Source of the DNA: Spirochaetia bacterium
GTDB lineage: Bacteria > Spirochaetota > Leptospiria > Turneriellales > JAOUOS01
DNA: 64,000 nt
Direction: 5' to 3'
Assembly: GCA_029880265.1 (NCBI GenBank)
Contig: JAOUOT010000004.1
Span: 84,093 to 148,092 of the forward strand
The position numbers and the translations under genes were made by a program. Under the pieces are notes generated by a model. The model was given only the letters and a program-made list of their open reading frames with translations. It searched no databases and was not told the DNA's origin. The stretch's first letter is position 1; the number at the start of each line of letters is the position of its first letter. Positions 9,245 to 17,805 of this stretch are shown here, piece by piece.

Positions 9245-9550
9245 TTAGTTTTCCTTCTCGAGCGTACATTTTAGGGGATATCCCCTTTCTTTCGCTTTTA
9301 CATGCGCCAAATCTATTTTGGTTTCTGCAATTTCTCTAGGATATATTCCGGCGACCCCATAACCTTTTCTGTGAATGTTTAACATTATTTGCATGGCTTC
9401 TTCTTTTCTCTTGCGAAATATATCAGTTAATAGCTCTACAACAAACTGCATGGTAGTATAATCGTCATTATGCATTATTACCTTATACAAAGAAGGTTTT
9501 TTAATGTTTGTTTTAACGCCGGTTTCAAATTGTTCTTTTCGAAATGCCAT
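9245..9550 (-). CDS. clpS: ATP-dependent Clp protease adaptor ClpS
   Basis: A 101-residue N-end-rule adaptor that delivers substrates to ClpA. The signature KVIMHNDDYTTMQFVVELL and the later HRKGYGVAGIYPREIAETK are standard for the family; the binding pocket D/M residues are retained. The 20-residue N-terminal extension binds ClpA. The ribosome-binding site directly before ATG 9550 is weak, whereas a strong AGGAG lies further upstream in front of a five-codon open frame. Confidence 0.95.
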   Translation of the reverse strand: MAFRKEQFETGVKTNIKKPSLYKVIMHNDDYTTMQFVVELLTDIFRKRKEEAMQIMLNIHRKGYGVAGIYPREIAETKIDLAHVKAKERGYPLKCTLEKEN

Positions 9551-9559
9551 TTTGACCTA

Positions 9560-9577
9560 TCAGCCAATGAATGTCAT
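9560..9577 (-). other. possible leader peptide upstream of clpS (MTFIG-stop)
   Basis: ATG 9577 opens a five-codon frame ending in TGA 9562-9560, ten bases before clpS. It has the best Shine-Dalgarno in the area (AGGAG at 9588-9592, 10 nt away), and a 6-bp hairpin (GTCATT/AATGAC) overlaps its start. It may set clpSA translation by reinitiation, or it may be chance. Confidence 0.25.
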
Positions 9578-9740
9578 TTTTTAATGACTCCTTTTAATAA
9601 TTTTTATTTTTGACTGTCTTTGTAAAGCGTATTTCATTTCTAAAAATAATTACATTTAGCTAAGCAAATATCTTTCGTTGCCTTATTTCTAGTTTAATAT
9701 TTATTAACATATTATAATATAAAAAGAAAGTCAAAAAAAT

Positions 9741-10190
9741 TTAATCTTCGGTATCAAGCCAAATTGTAACGGGCCCGTCGTTTATAAGGCTTACTTTCAT
9801 ATCGGCGGCAAAAACTCCCGTTTCAATCTTGAGATTACCGGCTTCTTTTTTCATGCGATTTATAAAATCTAAATAGAGTTGTTCTGCCTTCTCGGGCGGG
9901 GCCGCTTTTACAAAAGAGGGACGGTTTCCTTTTTTTGTGTCGGCGCAAAGCGTAAATTGAGAAACCAACAGAATATCACCTTTTAAGTCTAAGATCGATA
10001 AATTCATTTTTTTATTTTCATCTTCAAATATTCTTAAATTCAATATCTTTTTTATCAGATAGTCTGACTGTTTTTCGCCGTCTTCATGGGCGATTCCCAG
10101 AAAAATAAGCAAACCGTTATTTATTTTTGCGGCAGTTTTTTCACAGATTCTTACTTCGGCGTTGATGACTCTTTGAATTAGGGCAATCAT
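9741..10190 (-). CDS. dtd: D-aminoacyl-tRNA deacylase
   Basis: A 149-residue proofreading enzyme that hydrolyses D-aminoacyl-tRNA and mischarged glycyl-tRNA(Ala). The two active-site motifs are visible: SQFTLCADTKKGNRPSF and, near the C-terminus, NDGPVTIWL with the cross-subunit Gly-Pro. The length is typical. It lies 30 bp downstream of the hybrid kinase on the same strand and 190 bp before clpS; the latter gap is very AT-rich and probably holds the clpSA promoter. Confidence 0.95.
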   Translation of the reverse strand: MIALIQRVINAEVRICEKTAAKINNGLLIFLGIAHEDGEKQSDYLIKKILNLRIFEDENKKMNLSILDLKGDILLVSQFTLCADTKKGNRPSFVKAAPPEKAEQLYLDFINRMKKEAGNLKIETGVFAADMKVSLINDGPVTIWLDTED

Positions 10191-10220
10191 TGATTTGAAA
10201 TTGCTTTTAGCTTTGCTCGC

Positions 10221-12494
10221 TTAGAGCGCATCGGCTTTCTCGATTATTTTTGCGGTTATCGCCTCGAAACTTTTCATGTTTTTATTTATAGTCTTTACGT
10301 TAAAAGTTTCTGCCGCAGATTTTAATTCTTCTGACCAGTTTGCAAGCGGCGTATAGCCGCCTGTCTGAGAAACCATTTCATTGATTTCAGAGGCAAATTC
10401 TTTGATTGCCGAAAAGTCAAGCCCTACTGAAAGTTCTTTCCATTTTTCAATAAATTTAGAATCAAGTATGTCGCGCAGTCGGGCATATTCTTGTTTTGAA
10501 AAACTTAAAGTTTCATCAGAGTCTTCAGTTTCAATTTTGTCTTTAGGTTTTTCAATCGTTTTATATTTTAGAAACTTTATAAACTCTTGCTCAATTTCTG
10601 TTTTAGAAAACGGTTTTCTAAGAAATCCGTTTACAATTTTTTTCATTTCTTTTTCTGTTTGTTCCATGCCCGAAGCCGTGGCCACAAGAATGGGAATATT
10701 CTTTAGCTCTTCGTTATTTTTAATAATTTTTATCGCTTCGTCTCCGGTCATGACGGGCATTTTGAGATCCATAACGATTAGATCGGGTTTATGAACTTTT
10801 GCCGCTTCGACGCCCGCTTTGCCGTCTTCGGCTTCAAGAAAAGTAAACGGTTGGTCATTCATATAGCCTTTTATCACGTCGCGGTTATGCAGAATGTCGT
10901 CAACTATCAAGATAAGCGCCGGTTCAAACTGAATGAGATTTCCATCTTCAATAAAATTATTTGTAGATATGATAATGTCTCCAGGTTTGATATCTTTTAA
11001 GTTTATAATAAAACTACTGCCTTCGCCCGGCCTGCTTTCTGCCGTTATAGATCCGCCCATCATATTTATCAGTTTTTTCGTTATCGCCAAACCAAGACCG
11101 GTGCCGCCGAATTTCGCGCTCTGTCCGCTTTGCTGTGAAAACGAATCAAAAATAGTTTCAAGTTCGTCTTCTTTTATGCCTATGCCGGTATCTGTAACCG
11201 TAATTTGAATATCATAATACCCCGTTTCATCATCTTTTTTTATCAGCTGCGAAGATAGTTCAAGAGATCCATTTTCGGTAAACTTTACGGCGTTGCCTAT
11301 CAAATTTAATAGTATCTGCCGAAGACGAATCTCGTCGAGTAGCAGCGATTCGGGCAGGTCAGAGTCGGGTTTTATATCAAAGACGAGACCTTTTTCTGTA
11401 ATTTTCTGCATAAAGATTTGCTTCATATCATAGAATATAGAGTTTAGGTTTACGCTGGTATATTCAAGCTCTATTTTGCCGGCTTCAACTTTTGAAAGAT
11501 CGAGTATGTCATTGATTAGCCGCAAAAGAGTTTTGCCGCTCGTTGAGATAGAATTCAAGAAGTTTTTATCGGCTTCGTCGTGAAGGCGGTTATTTAAAAT
11601 TTCGGTAAAACCCAAAATGGCGTTTAATGGAGTTCTAATTTCATGGCTCATGTTGGCAAGAAACTCGCTCTTCATGCGATTAGCCGATTCGGCGGCCGTT
11701 TTGGCGCGCAGGTATCTTTGGGTTCTTACATCGACAATCTTTTCAAGATTTTTATTAAGCTCAAGAAGCTCTGTTTCTCTGTTTTTTACCGTTTTGATAA
11801 GATTGTTGAATTCATCGGCAAGCAGACCTATTTCATCGTCGCTTTCTTTTTCGATTTTGACGCTGTAGTCTTTTTCGTTTGAAAGATTACGCACAAAACC
11901 GACCAGATGCTCTAAGGGCGTCATCAGCATCTTTAAGAAGCCCTTTGAAATAAGTACAGAGACAATCATTGCTCCTATCAGTATGAAGATACCGATAACG
12001 CCATAAACGGGAATTAAAGAACGCATTTCTGAATCGTCAACAGTCAGATAAAGGGTTCCATTATTTTGGTTATCGCTTATGATATCTATTTTTCTGATAT
12101 AGTTATCGCCCAGAACTTTTGCCTTAGAGCCTATATCTCGACAAAAACCTGAATCTTTTTCTTTTTTAGAGTATCCCGTAAAAATGCTGCCGTTTACAGA
12201 AAAAATACAGCCAGAGGCGATGTTATGGTTATGCATTACGGCATTTTTTAATATTTCAAGACCTGTTTCGTTATCTTGAAAAATAAGAGCCGTCGAAATA
12301 TTTTGAGAAACAGTTTTTAAGGCGGCGTCAAGTTCATAATTCATTTCTTTTTTTAAGATATAAAGATAAAGAAAAAAATAGCTGATACCTGTTATTAAAA
12401 GAATAAAAACAGACGTTAGCATAAGCATAAGGGTAAGTTTTTTTCCTATTTTCATTTTTTGGTATTTTTTAAAAAATGAATCGCTTGTTGTCAT
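10221..12494 (-). CDS. membrane hybrid sensor histidine kinase with HAMP and receiver domains
   Basis: A 757-residue protein. Transmembrane helices lie at about residues 20-47 and 165-188 and bracket a 120-residue periplasmic sensor. A HAMP domain, a HisKA domain with FLANMSHEIRTPLNAILGF (phospho-accepting His near 283), and a HATPase_c domain with GGTGLGLAITKKLI follow. The receiver domain has VDDILHNRD and LIVMDLKMPVMTG, and a ~110-residue helical tail comes last. The kinase starts on the base after the YfiR-like gene stops, so the two are coupled; a periplasmic YfiR-type protein probably controls this sensor, by analogy with YfiR and YfiN. Confidence 0.88.
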   Translation of the reverse strand: MTTSDSFFKKYQKMKIGKKLTLMLMLTSVFILLITGISYFFLYLYILKKEMNYELDAALKTVSQNISTALIFQDNETGLEILKNAVMHNHNIASGCIFSVNGSIFTGYSKKEKDSGFCRDIGSKAKVLGDNYIRKIDIISDNQNNGTLYLTVDDSEMRSLIPVYGVIGIFILIGAMIVSVLISKGFLKMLMTPLEHLVGFVRNLSNEKDYSVKIEKESDDEIGLLADEFNNLIKTVKNRETELLELNKNLEKIVDVRTQRYLRAKTAAESANRMKSEFLANMSHEIRTPLNAILGFTEILNNRLHDEADKNFLNSISTSGKTLLRLINDILDLSKVEAGKIELEYTSVNLNSIFYDMKQIFMQKITEKGLVFDIKPDSDLPESLLLDEIRLRQILLNLIGNAVKFTENGSLELSSQLIKKDDETGYYDIQITVTDTGIGIKEDELETIFDSFSQQSGQSAKFGGTGLGLAITKKLINMMGGSITAESRPGEGSSFIINLKDIKPGDIIISTNNFIEDGNLIQFEPALILIVDDILHNRDVIKGYMNDQPFTFLEAEDGKAGVEAAKVHKPDLIVMDLKMPVMTGDEAIKIIKNNEELKNIPILVATASGMEQTEKEMKKIVNGFLRKPFSKTEIEQEFIKFLKYKTIEKPKDKIETEDSDETLSFSKQEYARLRDILDSKFIEKWKELSVGLDFSAIKEFASEINEMVSQTGGYTPLANWSEELKSAAETFNVKTINKNMKSFEAITAKIIEKADAL

Positions 12495-13028
12495 TTAATA
12501 TACCTCAAGAGCCAGGTTTAAAAGCTTGGCGCTTACTGAAAGGCCGTGGTTATCTATGCTTGTTTTATTTATACTAAAGCGTATTTTATTATTAGTTACG
12601 CGCATATTAATTGACGCGCCTTCTCTGCCCAGCCCCTTTTTTTCTGTGATTAATAAAACAGGGCTATTTGAAAAATTCTGAAATATTTTAGAAAAATAAT
12701 TTGAATTTTCTTCGGGTATTACAATAACATGAGAAGAAGCGGCTTCTTCTAAAGAATTGACAATTTTTATTTGAACGGGCATGCTTTTTAGTTTTTGTTG
12801 CGCGGCTATTTCTCTAAGACGGCCGGTAAATTTATCGCTTTTATAAACGCTGATTGTAAAATAATCAGAAAGCGCCTCAGGTGGCCAGTTTATATATTTA
12901 ATAAAATTAAAAATAAAATATGACTTCAAGCTTTCTTCTTCAGCCGTTTGTGAAGCGCCTTTGCCCGCAAACATAGATATTGATAAAAGAATTACAATAA
13001 AAAACGGTATGTAAGATTTCTTTTTCAA
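12495..13028 (-). CDS. YfiR/DUF4154-family periplasmic protein
   Basis: A 177-residue protein with an N-terminal signal segment (KKKSYIPFFIVILLSISMF) and the DUF4154 pattern: FIFNFIKYINWPPE near the start, then ISVY, a VIVIPEE strand and a terminal KLLNLALEVY. In Pseudomonas, YfiR represses the diguanylate cyclase YfiN; in many genomes the family is found between a TonB receptor and a sensor kinase, exactly as here. The start codon is TTG at 13028, with AAAGG upstream. Confidence 0.8.
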   Translation of the reverse strand: MKKKSYIPFFIVILLSISMFAGKGASQTAEEESLKSYFIFNFIKYINWPPEALSDYFTISVYKSDKFTGRLREIAAQQKLKSMPVQIKIVNSLEEAASSHVIVIPEENSNYFSKIFQNFSNSPVLLITEKKGLGREGASINMRVTNNKIRFSINKTSIDNHGLSVSAKLLNLALEVY

Positions 13029-13245
13029 GGTTAAATTACCTTTCTAATTCTGATGCCATTTAAAATATTTTAAGTCATTTTGACAAGTATTGTTCATTGA
13101 TAAATTTCTAGCGCCAGCCGTGAAAATTATAAACCTATTAGAGTCTATGGTTCTAAAAGCTGTGTCTTTCTGAAAAAAGAGATTTCTACAGTAAAAAAAA
13201 ATATTTTATATTTTTTTGATAGAGAATAACAACATAACATGCATA

Positions 13246-15213
13246 TCATAAATTATAAATCATTCTTACAAGCAGAGTTCTTTGTGGCTGCCGTATTCTC
13301 GGCAGCGAGTAATTTGTGGGGTGAAAATACTTTTCATTAAATAAATTCTTAACCATGAGCTGAAAATCTAAACCGTAAAAGTTCATATAAGAAAGCGATG
13401 TATCTACTACCGTATACGGCGCGATTGACGTGTTCTGCGAACCGGGAATAGTTTCATTTGTATGTCTGTTGCCCGAATATCTTGTTCTTGCCTCCCATAT
13501 CAAAGAAGCAACAGGTATGAAACGCATGCCAAAACCGCCCGTATGTTTGGCGATTTCTTTTAAGGATTCCTGATTATTGTCTTTGGCGGCTGTATAAGTA
13601 TAGTAGCCGAATAAAGATAAATTTGAAAATCGAATCGTTAAACCGGGTTCAATTCCTGTAACTTTAACATGACCGATATTTATATTCTGCAGATTTTGAA
13701 CCTGTATTAAATTAAAATAGTAATTGCGGTAAACAGAGACATCGGTTTTTAACCAGTTTGTGAAATTATATCCGGCAATAAATTCTCCTGATTTCACCTC
13801 TTCAGGCTTAAGTTCGGGGTTTGCAATACCGCCAGAAGGACCGTCATAATCCCAGGGTTTTGGCGCACGATAACCTTCCATATAAAGGGCTTTTATAAAA
13901 AGACCCTTGCGGTGATATACAAGACCAGTACGGGGGGTAAAAACAAAGTTATAAGAAGAGCTGTAATCAACGCGCCCCCCTAGGGTTAATTCAAGTTTAC
14001 CGGTTTTAAGGCTGTCAAGCAGGGCATATTGAAGCTGAAGATAAGCGCTGAACAGATTGTTTCTGAAATATGAATCGGGATTATCGGGTTTGGCTGCGGC
14101 CTCTTCAAATGAGGCGCTTGTTGTTGTTGAAAACCCGTCAGCAAGCTTTTCAAATTCATAATTTAAGCTTCCGATTAATTTAAGGTTTTTAAGCGCTGTA
14201 ATAGAGAAGGTCTCTTCGAGGCCGATTAGATAGTTTGGGCGGTAATACCTTTTTTGGTAATTACCCGACAGGCTAATCTGGCCGACAGTATCATTTAATA
14301 CTGTAGTGTCGGTAAAATAGAATTTTGCGGTATTTGACCAGTTCTCTTTTTCAATTACATGTGACAGATAAGCATTCATGAAACGAATATGCCAGTTTGT
14401 GCCGAACTCCTGGCTTTGAGAAGGAAGATACTTTGTTGTTCTTGAGGCATTTTTATCTTGATATAGAAAACCGAGCGAGAAGCCGCCAAGAGTGACAATG
14501 GCATCAGTCGAAACATTGGTCTCAAAATTTTCTACATCATCTGTCCATATATTGTCATTATTTGCTCCCGAAAGTCTTAGTTTTTCTGTATGCTTATACA
14601 TGCCAGAAAGAGAAACTCCGAAATCAATTTCTTTATCATAATAGCCATGCCGAAAATCAGTTGCCTGTGTGTTGAAATTTCCATACAGAATGCCTACATG
14701 AGCGCTGTGAGTTTCTTTGTAGTCAGAGGGTTCATAGGTAATGATATTAACGATACCTGACAAGGCATTGGTGCCGTACATAGGAGAGGCGGGATTATAA
14801 AGTATTTCTACTCTTTTAATATTAGAAAGGTTGTACTGGCCGCCTCCATAAAAACCGCCCGAGTTGAGTTCGTTTATTTTCATGCCGTTGACGAGAATTA
14901 AGACCTTATTATTTTGAGAAACACCCCCCCCCCTGAAAAACGTGTAGCTATTAAAACCCTGTATATTGCGAAACTGAATTCCCGGTAGATCAGAGAGCAG
15001 GTCTTCGAAAGTGAGATAGCCTCTTTCTTTTATCTCTTTTGCGGTGTTGACCCGCACAGAGGCGGGCGTTTCTATGATTCTTTCGGCTTTTTTGGTAGAT
15101 GAGACAACCTTGATATTCATTAAATCTTCAAGCGACATGTCTGAAAAGTCAGAGGCCTGCGCCCAAAGAAAAGAAGGAAGTATAATAAAGAAATAAAAAA
15201 AATAACGATGCAT
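13246..15213 (-). CDS. TonB-dependent outer-membrane receptor (possibly phase-variable)
   Basis: I start at ATG 15213 (655 residues) because MHRYFFYFFIILPSFLWAQA is a clear signal peptide; a longer frame to 15306 adds 31 residues ahead of it. The plug domain begins with SLEDLMNIKVVSSTKK, and the C-terminus ends as a beta-barrel strand (RTLLVRMIYNL). Substrate unknown; the plug and barrel resemble the vitamin B12/haem-type receptor family. Codons for RGGGV near residue 95 are encoded by ten consecutive G residues, so a one-base slip would truncate the protein in the plug. It lies upstream of the YfiR-kinase pair and is divergent from a second receptor. Confidence 0.88.
   Translation of the reverse strand: MHRYFFYFFIILPSFLWAQASDFSDMSLEDLMNIKVVSSTKKAERIIETPASVRVNTAKEIKERGYLTFEDLLSDLPGIQFRNIQGFNSYTFFRGGGVSQNNKVLILVNGMKINELNSGGFYGGGQYNLSNIKRVEILYNPASPMYGTNALSGIVNIITYEPSDYKETHSAHVGILYGNFNTQATDFRHGYYDKEIDFGVSLSGMYKHTEKLRLSGANNDNIWTDDVENFETNVSTDAIVTLGGFSLGFLYQDKNASRTTKYLPSQSQEFGTNWHIRFMNAYLSHVIEKENWSNTAKFYFTDTTVLNDTVGQISLSGNYQKRYYRPNYLIGLEETFSITALKNLKLIGSLNYEFEKLADGFSTTTSASFEEAAAKPDNPDSYFRNNLFSAYLQLQYALLDSLKTGKLELTLGGRVDYSSSYNFVFTPRTGLVYHRKGLFIKALYMEGYRAPKPWDYDGPSGGIANPELKPEEVKSGEFIAGYNFTNWLKTDVSVYRNYYFNLIQVQNLQNINIGHVKVTGIEPGLTIRFSNLSLFGYYTYTAAKDNNQESLKEIAKHTGGFGMRFIPVASLIWEARTRYSGNRHTNETIPGSQNTSIAPYTVVDTSLSYMNFYGLDFQLMVKNLFNEKYFHPTNYSLPRIRQPQRTLLVRMIYNL
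14924..14933. repeat. 10-bp homopolymeric C (G on coding strand) tract inside a TonB receptor gene
   Basis: Ten consecutive C on the plus strand fall in the plug-coding part of the receptor gene. The present length keeps the frame open. Runs of this length are prone to slippage during replication. Confidence 0.9.
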
Positions 15214-15410
15214 ATAATATCTTTTTGAGACTTTTTTAGACGATTTAATATTATTAAGAAATTTTGGCTTCAAGACGTCAATACAATTATTTAAGTAAAA
15301 ATGCAATTAGCTGCTTTCTTTTGTTATATTCATTAATCGAACTTTTTAAAATTAACATTCATAATCATTATTAATTGACAAGACATAATAAAAAGCAAAT
15401 TTAGTAAAAC

Positions 15411-17627
15411 ATGACGCGACATATTCTGACCTTTTTCGGGTTTTTGTTTATTGCTTTATCTTTTAGCGCAAACAGACTTTACGCGCAAGAAAATTCAGAA
15501 TCGGCTATTTTAGAAGAGCAGTACCAAAGTACAGAAAAAGACGAAAACAATATTTCTGACGAGAACAAAGAAAACAAAGAAGATAAAGATTTTGAAGACC
15601 TCACCCTTGAAGAACTGATGGAGGTTCAGGTCATTTCGGCTACGCGCTCAGAGCAGCCGCTTTATAAGGCCCCTTCAGTTGTTACCGTAATCACCAGAGA
15701 GCAAATCTTAAAACGCGGTTACCGCTCAATCGTTGATATATTAAAAGACGTTATGGGTATTGATATCATCGATAATGTGGGCAGAAATGAACTGGGAATT
15801 CGCGGCATTAACAATAAGTCTGATTACGGCAAGCGCGTTTTAATGCTGTTAAACGGCCACGACATGAGCTGGAAGCAGTTTTCAAGAACGCGAATTCATC
15901 AGGCCGTCGTCAATATTGAAGATATAAAAAGAATAGAAATTATCAAAGGCCCCGGCTCTGCCGTCTGGGGAGACAGCGCAATATTAGGCATTATCAATAT
16001 TATAACAAGAAAACCCAATGAGATAGACGGTTTTGAGATATCAGCCGGCGCCGGAATCTCAGACGCCTCAAGTCATAACTATTATGAAAGTATTATATAT
16101 GGCAAAGAATATGATATCGGCGAGGGGCTAAAGCTCTATTTTTCTGCGGCCGGTTATCGCGACAATACGACAAAAGATCGTAAACTAAAAGAGTACTCTC
16201 AAATTATGGGCGAAAGCATTTTTGCCGACGGACAAAAACAAAGCAACTATACTTTATACGGCAATATCTCTTACTGGAACTTGACTTTAACCGGATACAA
16301 AAGTAAATTTGACGTTTACTGGCCGCTCGCCTCATGGGGATTAACCGCCGACGATACAAGACTCGTTCTTGATAAATGGTTTACAAAATTGAGTTTCGAT
16401 AGGGCTCTTACCGATAAGGTCAGGCTTGAAATTTCGGGTTCTTTCGACAGGTATGAGTTCGGTAATGGCAGCCAGTATGAAAGTAAACCCGGGTATGACG
16501 GTCAGCCGGCAATGGGATGGTTCATCAGAAGAATGCTTGCAAGCGATGATTTTATAGAATCAGAAGCCATTTTGCATTATAATATTCTTAAAAACTTAAA
16601 ACTGACCGGCGGTTTTGAATATGAATATTTAGATACCTTACGGTGGCATTATCCCGAAAAAACCGACGGCACAACCGATCAGTACTGGGTTGATAATCCT
16701 CCCGAATTTAAAACCAGTAATCTGGCAGGCTTTGCTCAGGGGCAGTACCATCCGCATGAAATGTTAGGCATTACGGCGGGCTTCAGGTATGATTACCATT
16801 CTGTTTATAAAGGCGTTTTCAGCCCCAGACTGGGGATGGTTTTAAACCCTGTAAAATCCCTTACGGCCAAGGTCTTATACGGCGAGTCTTTTTACGGCCC
16901 GTCAATTCATGAGCTGTATTATGTAAAGAAAAACGGTTCATATGGCAACCCCGAATTAAAACCTGAAATTGTAAAGACCTATGAAGCGGCTCTTGAGTAT
17001 CGCTATAATAAAATTTTCAAATCAGAAGTAACCTTGTTTCAAAATACTTTGACCGATATCATCGCCTATGAATTGACGCCTGAAGCTGAAATTGCCGGAG
17101 ACTGGGGAAGTTATGCTCCCGCCGCCGGTTCTTCTTATAACCAGTATCAGAATATCGGCACGGCAAGAGTAAGAGGCGTTGAAACTCAACTTTCAGCCAA
17201 CCCATTCAAAGCGTTGCAGCTATCTGTATATGTAACGTATCGCGATCCTGTTAATCTTGATACCAAAGAGCGGCTTGAAAATACGGCTAAAATCTCCGGC
17301 GGTGGCGTCGTCAATATCTTTTTATTTGATAAATTAAATATTAACTTTAACATGAGATATGTAGGCGACAGAATTTCAATCAGAGAAATTGACAGAAGTA
17401 ATCCGCCGTATCCTTTGCTGCCGCAAGATTTTGACAGAAAAACAAAACCTTATTTTGCCGCCGATTTAACTTTTCGCGCAGCCAATCTTTTCATAAAGGG
17501 GTTTGAAATCACGGCGGGCGTCAACAATATCTTTGATAAAGAATATTATGACCCGGGCAGGGTAGAAGATTATCCCCAAATGGGCCGAAATTATAATTTA
17601 AATTTAAGATATGTTCAGAAATTATAA
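15411..17627 (+). CDS. TonB-dependent outer-membrane receptor
   Basis: A 738-residue receptor with signal peptide (MTRHILTFFGFLFIALSFSA, cleavage after LYA) and an acidic, low-complexity linker (residues 30-65). The plug domain opens with LTLEELMEVQVISATR, and the 22-strand-type barrel ends in NLNLRYVQKL. VTVITREQIL and GPGSAVWGDSAILGIINIITR are canonical plug motifs. It is divergent from the other receptor across about 200 bp that must hold both promoters. It may use the same TonB system but serve another ligand. The stop codon lies within a strong hairpin. Confidence 0.9.
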   Translation: MTRHILTFFGFLFIALSFSANRLYAQENSESAILEEQYQSTEKDENNISDENKENKEDKDFEDLTLEELMEVQVISATRSEQPLYKAPSVVTVITREQILKRGYRSIVDILKDVMGIDIIDNVGRNELGIRGINNKSDYGKRVLMLLNGHDMSWKQFSRTRIHQAVVNIEDIKRIEIIKGPGSAVWGDSAILGIINIITRKPNEIDGFEISAGAGISDASSHNYYESIIYGKEYDIGEGLKLYFSAAGYRDNTTKDRKLKEYSQIMGESIFADGQKQSNYTLYGNISYWNLTLTGYKSKFDVYWPLASWGLTADDTRLVLDKWFTKLSFDRALTDKVRLEISGSFDRYEFGNGSQYESKPGYDGQPAMGWFIRRMLASDDFIESEAILHYNILKNLKLTGGFEYEYLDTLRWHYPEKTDGTTDQYWVDNPPEFKTSNLAGFAQGQYHPHEMLGITAGFRYDYHSVYKGVFSPRLGMVLNPVKSLTAKVLYGESFYGPSIHELYYVKKNGSYGNPELKPEIVKTYEAALEYRYNKIFKSEVTLFQNTLTDIIAYELTPEAEIAGDWGSYAPAAGSSYNQYQNIGTARVRGVETQLSANPFKALQLSVYVTYRDPVNLDTKERLENTAKISGGGVVNIFLFDKLNINFNMRYVGDRISIREIDRSNPPYPLLPQDFDRKTKPYFAADLTFRAANLFIKGFEITAGVNNIFDKEYYDPGRVEDYPQMGRNYNLNLRYVQKL

Positions 17628-17656
17628 TCTGCTTTAAGCTATATAAAGCAGATTAT
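17624..17656 (+). terminator. 13-bp perfect stem-loop at the end of the TonB receptor gene
   Basis: Arms 17624-17636 and 17644-17656 pair perfectly around a 7-nt loop and include the receptor stop codon. No T-run follows, so it may stabilise the mRNA 3' end or act with Rho rather than as an intrinsic terminator. Confidence 0.5.
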
Positions 17657-17708
17657 CTCAATTAAAAACAGGTTTAGCGTCATCAGAATCTGAAATTTTT
17701 TTAAATAA

Positions 17709-17751
17709 TATCGCGGCATTTATAAAAATTATTTGTCTTTATGTCGCGATA
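17709..17751. promoter_or_regulatory. inverted repeat upstream of a PAS hybrid kinase
   Basis: Arms TATCGCGGCAT (17709-17719) and ATGTCGCGATA (17741-17751) pair at 10 of 11 positions with a 21-bp spacer, 54 bp before the kinase start. Two half-sites this far apart fit two turns of the helix, so a dimeric regulator or a looped mRNA leader is possible. Confidence 0.3.
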
Positions 17752-17805
17752 AATGTATATTTTTTCTGTTGCAGTAAAATTAGAAATCAAAAACGGAGAA
17801 AACCA

